DNA of 20,636 nt from Saccoglossus kowalevskii (lineage: Eukaryota > Hemichordata > Enteropneusta > Harrimaniidae). The notes under the pieces are model-generated. The model did not search any database. It was given only the letters and a program-made list of their open reading frames with translations, and had not been told where the DNA came from. A program made the position numbers and the translations under genes. Below, piece by piece: positions 16,701 to 20,636 of this stretch (positions are counted from its first letter, which is position 1; each line of letters begins with the position of its first letter). Where the stretch lies: positions 95,574 to 116,209 of the forward strand of contig NW_003124929.1 of the NCBI RefSeq assembly GCF_000003605.2. The letters are read 5' to 3'.

Positions 16701-19020
16701 TTAAAAAGCAATGGAATAGTCCAACTACCCTTTGTCCCTCGCGACCACACATCAGAGGCATACCATGTCTGGGGTTTTGATTAACTGTCACGTGGGCCGG
16801 TATGTAACTTTATTGAGTCTATAACTATCACGTGGGCCGGTATGTAACTTTATTGAGTCTATAACTGTCACGTGGGCCGGTATGTAACTTTATTGAGTCT
16901 ATAACTGTCACGTGGGCCGGTATGTAACTTTATTGAGTCTATAACTCTTACGTGGGCCGGTATGTAACTTTATTGAGTCTATAACTGTCATGTGGGCCGG
17001 TATGTAACTTTATTGAGTCTATAACTGTCACGTGGGCCGGTATGTAACTTTATTGAGTCTATAACTATCACGTGGGCCGGTATGTAACTTTATTGAGTCT
17101 ATAACTGTCACGTGGGCCGGTATGTAACTTTATTGAGTCTATAACTCTTACGTGGGCCGGTATGTAACTTTATTGAGTCTATAACTGTCATGTGGGCCGG
17201 TATGTAACTTTATTGAGTCTATAACTGTCACGTGGGCCGGTATGTAACTTTATTGAATCTATAACTGTCACGTGGGCCGGTATGTAACTTTATTGAGTCT
17301 ATAACTGTCACGTGGGCCGGTATGTAACTTTATTGAGTCTATAACTGTCACGTGGGCCGGTATGTAACTTTATTGAGTCTATAACTGTCACGTGGGCCGG
17401 TATGTAACTTTATTGAGTCTATAACTGTCACGTGGGCCGGTATGCAACTTTATTGCGTCTATAACTGTCACTTGAGTGTCTCGGAAAGTGCCTGGGGATG
17501 TTGCGAAGTCCCTCGGTAATTGCCGACCAGGTTATGGGAGTTAGGTGTATGAAAATATCTTGCACCCACTATAAGAAGGCTTCATTTGAATCATCAGTCA
17601 TAAAATCCTACGTGCAATTGGACTTTTGGTTTTGCCCACCAGGCATTGTTAAATTAGCATAATGCTCAGTAAAAGTCAGGGGTCTACAACACAGTGCAAT
17701 AACAATAATCTCCTATATTATACCAATATGAAGACTATTGATTGATTGATTGTCATATCACAAACACCAGTGACTTTCAAGGTGTTTATATAGGAACCTT
17801 GCACAATTTACTGAAATTTCTTTGGGGATTTTGGCAAAAAAAATACATTTCATATTTTACAAACATTTTATAAGATTTCAGGACCGGGATGCCTACAATA
17901 CCAAAACAACATGTTTAATACATAACTGAAGTTAAAACACTAAATTAATTGCATAAAATGACCTTCAAGTTTGACACTATGAGAACTAGAGAACCCAAAG
18001 TAGCACGCATTTGAAATCAAAATTTGATTATCATATGTGAAAATTGCAAAAAATGCAATAACTCTTATACCTTTTTTCCTTAATTACAGTACATAAAATG
18101 AGTATAGAGCGAAGTGTACAAGCTGAACCTATAGATTTTGAAATTCTGGAAGAAAAAGAATTTACAGTAACAGACATGGCTTTACAAGTAGAAGATTTCA
18201 CTGTAAGTTTATTCTGCAATGTTTCACTCTTTATGTGTAGGATACACATTAGCGGACTGTGCGAATTTAGGATTCTGACTGAGAATTAGCCTGCCAGTGA
18301 GATTGATTTTATTTCAACTAATTGACAAGTTCTTTAAATCATAATGACCAATCAGCTCGTTTCTCTTTTCAGCAATCATGTACATATCCATTGTAACCAG
18401 TCATGTACGAGGCCAATATTTACTTTGAGTATTTTTAGGTAGGAGAGGAAACGTCTCATCAGCTGTACCAGTATGATCAATAAAGTTATCTGTTGCAGCT
18501 CATACATGTATGCGGTGTCACTCTTCCATTCCTGAACTTGAACCTACTCTTTTTAAAAATTCCCACAGACTGCAGTTTGGAAGCATGCAAACTACTGTAT
18601 GTATGTTTGTCTCCTGACTGTAATGTACAAGATGTGCGATGAAAATGATAACATTATCACAACTAAAATGATGCTAGTTCTAATGTAATTGTTGCTTTGT
18701 ATATTTGTATATATTTTTATAGCTTTTTTTCTGTATTGTATTTTAATGTAATATTTTAACTGGCTCCTTGTAAAACAGCATTTAGCTGACAGGATTCCTA
18801 ATAAACTTTGAACTTTGCTTATTAGTACAGTGCAAAAGTGTACTTTATACAGAGTACATGTTCCTTTATTTCTAATCACATAATTATTATGAATATTTAT
18901 ATATTGTAGTTTGATGAGGCCACCGCTGCAACCCATCTGAGGTTTGTCGTCAAGTCGGGATATGATCATTTTATATCTGTCCATCAAGTTAGTGTAGATG
19001 GAACTGCTGCAAGACAGTGA
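13678..19020 (+). CDS. HSPB11: HSPB11 / IFT25, intraflagellar transport subunit, complete, four exons
   Basis: Exons 13678-13769, 15287-15393, 18090-18202 and 18910-19020 join to 140 codons plus stop; the human protein is 144 residues. Family marks are clear: LATASDEKHPPEHMIDG (human LATSSDEKHPPENIIDG), EETFWSSTGLFPQEFVISF, EPIDFEILEEKEF, and HLRFVVKSGYDHFISVHQVS near the end. IFT25 is a small jelly-roll, discoidin-like protein that pairs with IFT27 in the IFT-B complex and is needed in vertebrates for ciliary export of Hedgehog components. It is not a true small heat-shock protein despite the name. The ATG at 13678 (AACCATGT) is the first in frame, with a TAG in frame upstream. The long introns hold most of the repeats in this half of the window. 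Confidence 0.96.
14249..14937. mobile_element. Foldback (long inverted repeat) DNA element with target-site duplication
   Basis: The first arm (about 14257-14583) pairs with the reverse complement of the second (about 14624-14928) across an unpaired centre of about 40 bp. Matches run end to end: CAGCTGGTGCAC at the tips, TTTACTATAT, AATAAGAGACAAGTTGTGAA, TACGATCCGTTGG, and CACCTAATTACAC near the centre. The arms have diverged moderately, with small indels, and the first has gained a run of 11 G (14310-14320). Directly outside both tips the same 8-9 bases, GTAATACA(C), occur in direct orientation at 14249-14257 and 14929-14937: a target duplication. Length fits hAT (8 bp) or Mutator-like elements (9 bp, long arms). 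No transposase is present, so it is non-autonomous. Confidence 0.85.
14619..14861 (-). other. 80-codon open frame inside the foldback element, uncertain
   Basis: Lies wholly in the second arm and reads MKLNKRQVVKRVFQIPTN and so on, with a fairly natural residue mix (LSQKYDPLEVILIKPTDNK). The same frame in the first arm begins KLNKRQVVKRVFQIPT but hits a stop after about 35 codons and lacks the ATG. I recognise no family. It is most likely a chance or decayed frame of the element. Confidence 0.25.
15171..15236. repeat. 11-bp tandem repeat, six units
   Basis: Three copies of TGTACATGTAG are followed by three of TGGACATGTAG. Each holds the palindrome ACATGT. The array ends 50 bp before the exon 2 acceptor of HSPB11/IFT25, so it lies near where branch point and pyrimidine tract are expected. 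Confidence 0.9.
15287..15393 (+). CDS. HSPB11: HSPB11/IFT25 exon 2
   Basis: 107 nt entering in phase 2, residues 31-66 and one base of codon 67. It reads SEETFWSSTGLFPQEFVIS, almost the same as human PETFWTTTGMFPQEFIIC. Acceptor GATTATCAG|GAGTGA; donor ATCAAA|GTAAGT, a near-consensus site. Confidence 0.96.
15700..15900 (+). mobile_element. Repeat-family copy A with a single 40-bp unit
   Basis: From about 15730 this stretch matches the complement of the sequence at 17465-17575 at roughly 80 percent by eye, for example CATACACCTAACT, GGCAATTACC and CAACATCCCCAG. It then carries one 40-bp unit (15833-15872), followed by GTGACAGGTTAATCAAAAC; the array in copy B ends with the same sequence, one G shorter. 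An 88-codon open frame (15674-15940) crosses it, but the matching frame in copy B is broken, so coding is doubtful. The outer ends of the element cannot be fixed from two copies. Confidence 0.75.
16231..16255. other. Perfect 10-bp stem-loop
   Basis: GATTATTCGC, a 5-base loop CTTTT, then GCGAATAATC: an uninterrupted 10-bp stem. It sits between the two opposed repeat copies. A CTAG follows 15 bases later, which recalls a Helitron 3' end, but the next base is C and no other Helitron end is seen. Confidence 0.8.
16621..16742. repeat. 61-bp tandem duplication
   Basis: GCAGCAATGATTTTTGTACT begins at 16621 and again at 16682; the two 61-bp units differ at about one base (CTACCTCTTG versus CTACCCTTTG). 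It lies just outside the 40-bp satellite, in what is probably the tail of copy B. Confidence 0.93.
16785..17640 (-). mobile_element. Repeat-family copy B, opposite strand, with expanded internal array
   Basis: Read on the minus strand, the head (about 17640-17472) matches copy A at 15700-15832, the array follows (17471-16792), and the tail begins GTGACAGTTAATCAAAAC, as in copy A. Similarity fades past the tail and beyond about 17600. The organisation, a unique head, internal tandem units and a tail, recalls non-autonomous Helentron-type or similar repeat-carrying elements of marine invertebrates; class not established. Confidence 0.7.
16792..17471. repeat. 40-bp satellite, exactly 17 units
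   Basis: 680 bp of uniform 40-bp units, plus-strand unit GTGGGCCGGTATGTAACTTT then ATTGAGTCTATAACTGTCAC, with almost no length change. Variants at the unit end (ATCAC, GTCAC, CTTAC, GTCAT) recur in the same order, ATCA then GTCA, CTTA, GTCAT, GTCA, around 16821-17060 and 17061-17260, showing block duplication; the last six units are nearly uniform apart from the final one. Canonical E-boxes CACGTG occur at 13 unit junctions. It is GC-richer than the intron around it. Confidence 0.97.
18090..18202 (+). CDS. HSPB11: HSPB11/IFT25 exon 3
   Basis: 113 nt entering in phase 1 and leaving in phase 0, residues 67-104. It includes IERSVQAEPIDFEILEEKEF, matching human IEKSTSKEPVDFEQWIEKDL. Acceptor TTAATTACAG|TACATA after a T-rich tract; donor TTCACT|GTAAGT. 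Confidence 0.95.
18203..18909 (+). other. HSPB11/IFT25 intron 3
   Basis: 707 bp in phase 0. The part from about 18600 to 18830 looks like the 3' end of a retroelement. The rest shows nothing. Confidence 0.85.
18600..18830 (+). mobile_element. Possible 3' end of a non-LTR retroelement or SINE
   Basis: A T-rich stretch with repeated GTAAT/TGTATT words leads to CTCCTTGTAAAACAGCATTT, then AGCTGACAGGATTCCTAATA and AACTTTGAACTTTG. The CCTTGTAAAACAGCATTT word and the ending AATAAACTTTGAACTTTG resemble 3' ends of CR1/jockey-like LINEs and their SINEs in marine invertebrates. No reverse transcriptase sequence is present. The limits are approximate and the call rests on remembered pattern only. Confidence 0.4.
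18910..19020 (+). CDS. HSPB11: HSPB11/IFT25 exon 4 and stop
   Basis: 111 nt in phase 0, residues 105-140 and TGA. It reads TAATHLRFVVKSGYDHF then ISVHQVSVDGT, aligning with human TYLRFIIVSAFDHF and ASVHSVSAEGT. The acceptor is TATTGTAG|TTTGAT. The tail after DGT is short, as usual in this family. Confidence 0.95.
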   Translation, partial: FDEATAATHLRFVVKSGYDHFISVHQVSVDGTAARQ

Positions 19021-20280
19021 CGTCAATACAGGATTTGTTTAATTATGTCCCATCTCTTGGATCTGTGATGTGGTAAAAACAACTTTTGTAAGAGAACATA
19101 TTTCTTGTCAGTGATCATGTCAGATTTGCGTTTTTACATGTGTATAAGAATTGTGTATATAAATTATTGAAAATAGCATTTGCAAGAATTTGAATATATT
19201 CTTTGTTGGTTTAGATAAATTAGAAGTGTTTTCTAAATACCAATGTTCTTTAGGCTATATTATATTTTCTCAAGAATGATTGGTTATTTGTACATATTGT
19301 ATTCTTTACAAACAATTGTCCATTACGAAGATAGATCTCCAAAAATAGAAGACCAAATATAATTATTTGTTTCTGGTACCATTGAAAGTAGAACTTGTTA
19401 ATCACTTCTTTTGATACTAATGTTGGTCAATACTGCTATATAATGGATTATATTCAAATGCAATTTTCACATTTCATGACAGTTTACATTGGGTTTGTAG
19501 AATTCTGTAAGGAGACCATCGTGTAATGCCAATTGCAGAGATTCATTTGTCAAACTATTAGCTTAAGATATTTTGTCCTAAATGTCTATGAACATCATGG
19601 AAAGTTTCTAATTATACCATATTTTGGGTGTAAAACAATACATTTAACAGAAAACACATACTATACATGTTGTAGGCCCTTTGTCTAAAATGATTTAAAC
19701 AAATTTAGTATATTTTGAAATACCAACAAATGGTTTAGGGAGCAATCTCTGCTATAAATGTTGGGCTGGACATGCAAGATGAATGGCTGTTAGCAGCAGG
19801 TTTCCAACTAATACATGTTGAACTATTCAATTTGTAATCAGGTACTGCCAATGCAGATTCATTTGTTGCCATTTTTCGAAATTTTGTCCTTGACATTGAG
19901 CATCCTTAGAAATACAAGCCATGATGTTGGACATTTTTGTCAGACAGTATAGCTGTATTCTTGATTTAGCTTCATAGGAAATACTTGCAATGAAATCTTG
20001 TTGTAACGAATCAATCAGCTAGTCATACTATAATAAAACACTGTTTTCTCCAAGAAATTACTTATTGGAAGCTTTTTGTTTCATTTCTTGAATCTGTATC
20101 ATATTGTATATTACTATTACCATATATGGTATTGAGACTGATTGTGTCCAGTATTGTTTTTGTTAAATATGTTTAAATTGGACTGTCTATATTTCAGTAT
20201 TCATGAACATTTTGTGTATTGTACAACAATTGTCTTTTGTATATATGTTTTAATATTAAAACATGATTCAAATCTGTACT
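19021..20280 (+). other. 3' UTR and downstream flank of HSPB11/IFT25
   Basis: About 1.26 kb of AT-rich sequence after the stop, with no open frame of interest. Candidate poly(A) signals are AATAAA at 20032-20037 and ATTAAA at 20255-20260; none stands close to the stop, so the 3' UTR may be about 1 kb. Confidence 0.5.
20032..20037 (+). terminator. Candidate poly(A) signal for HSPB11/IFT25
   Basis: Canonical AATAAA about 1.0 kb after the stop codon, followed within 30-60 bases by T-rich sequence. Chance occurrence is likely in AT-rich DNA. Confidence 0.35.
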
Positions 20281-20289
20281 GTAGTTTCT

Positions 20290-20636
20290 TGCACAGAGTT
20301 TCTACCAGCTTTAGTGTTTCAGTTGAGTCAAAGTATGTATATATACAACACAGAGTTCCTATCAGCTTTAGTGTTTCAGTTGAGTCAAAGCATGTATATA
20401 TACAACACAGAGTTCCTATCAGCTTTAGTGTTTCAGTTGAGTCAAAGCATGTATATATACAACACAGAGTTCCTATCAGCTTTAGTGTTTCAGTTGAGTC
20501 AAAGCATGTATATATACAACACAGTTCCTATCAGCTTTAGTGTTTCAGTTGAGTCAAAGCATGTATATATACAACACAGAGTTCCTATCAGCTTTAGTGT
20601 TTCAGTTGAGTCAAAGCATGTATATATACAACACAG
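20290..20636. repeat. 57-bp tandem repeat, six units, runs off window
   Basis: The unit holds CACAGAGTTCCTATCAGC, TTTAGTGTTTCAGTTGAGTC and AAAGCATGTATATATACAA. The first unit differs most (TTTCTACC); one later unit lacks two bases (CACAGTTCC at 20521), giving a 55-bp step. As 57 is a multiple of three it makes a false 132-codon frame, which the short unit breaks. TGAGTCA occurs at 20324, 20381, 20438, 20495, 20550 and 20607. Confidence 0.96.

Larger units (their letters stand above)
15394..18089 (+). other. HSPB11/IFT25 intron 2
   Basis: 2696 bp in phase 1. Holds the two opposed copies of a repeat family (about 15700-15900 and 16785-17640), the 40-bp satellite, a 61-bp duplication and a strong hairpin. 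A short (ATTG)n tract is at 17737-17752. The last 330 bases are plain AT-rich sequence. Confidence 0.85.

Noticed and set aside
16792-17471. CRISPR array
   Set aside because: Units are continuous 40-bp repeats with no unique spacers, in an animal gene intron and without cas genes.
18592-19026. 144-codon minus-strand frame
   Set aside because: Opposite to the well-supported HSPB11/IFT25 exon 4 and intron 3; composition is that of AT-rich non-coding DNA and a retroelement tail.
20142-20540. 132-codon frame with 19-residue repeats at the right edge
   Set aside because: Produced by the 57-bp repeat; a unit two bases short breaks the frame, and the non-repeat part looks like translated AT-rich flank.

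Overview
The window is intron-rich, AT-rich animal nuclear DNA. Two conserved metazoan genes are recognisable by protein similarity, and both have GT-AG introns. One of them, HSPB11/IFT25, is missing from flies and nematodes, and both proteins are clearly diverged from the human ones. A non-ecdysozoan invertebrate with cilia (mollusc, hemichordate, echinoderm, cephalochordate or similar) is therefore the best guess; I cannot name the species. Nothing in it is prokaryotic.

Layout. Nine exons of ERMP1 (endoplasmic reticulum metallopeptidase 1, peptidase family M28) run on the minus strand from the start codon at 13230 to position 245. They encode 684 residues; the luminal C-terminal part lies beyond the left edge. 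Back to back with it, on the plus strand, the complete four-exon HSPB11/IFT25 gene (intraflagellar transport protein 25, 140 residues) runs from 13678 to 19020. The two start codons are 447 bp apart, which suggests a shared bidirectional promoter. I see no functional link between an ER peptidase and a ciliary transport subunit; the pairing is probably about promoter sharing.

The rest is introns and flank rich in repeats: an 81-bp-period repeat at the left edge; a 39-bp minisatellite (about 940-2079) in ERMP1 intron 8, whose units contain a perfect hairpin; a possible TTAA-flanked MITE (4753-4983) in intron 6; a long foldback element with a direct-repeat target duplication (14249-14937) in IFT25 intron 1; a 17-unit, exactly 40-bp satellite (16792-17471) in IFT25 intron 2, with its apparent single-unit relative about 1 kb away in opposite orientation (15700-15900); and a 57-bp repeat with an AP-1-like heptamer per unit that runs off the right edge.

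No convincing new protein system was found. The most informative novelty is the mobile-element pair in IFT25 intron 2, which shows one internal 40-bp unit in one copy and seventeen in the other, each unit junction in the array making an E-box-like site.
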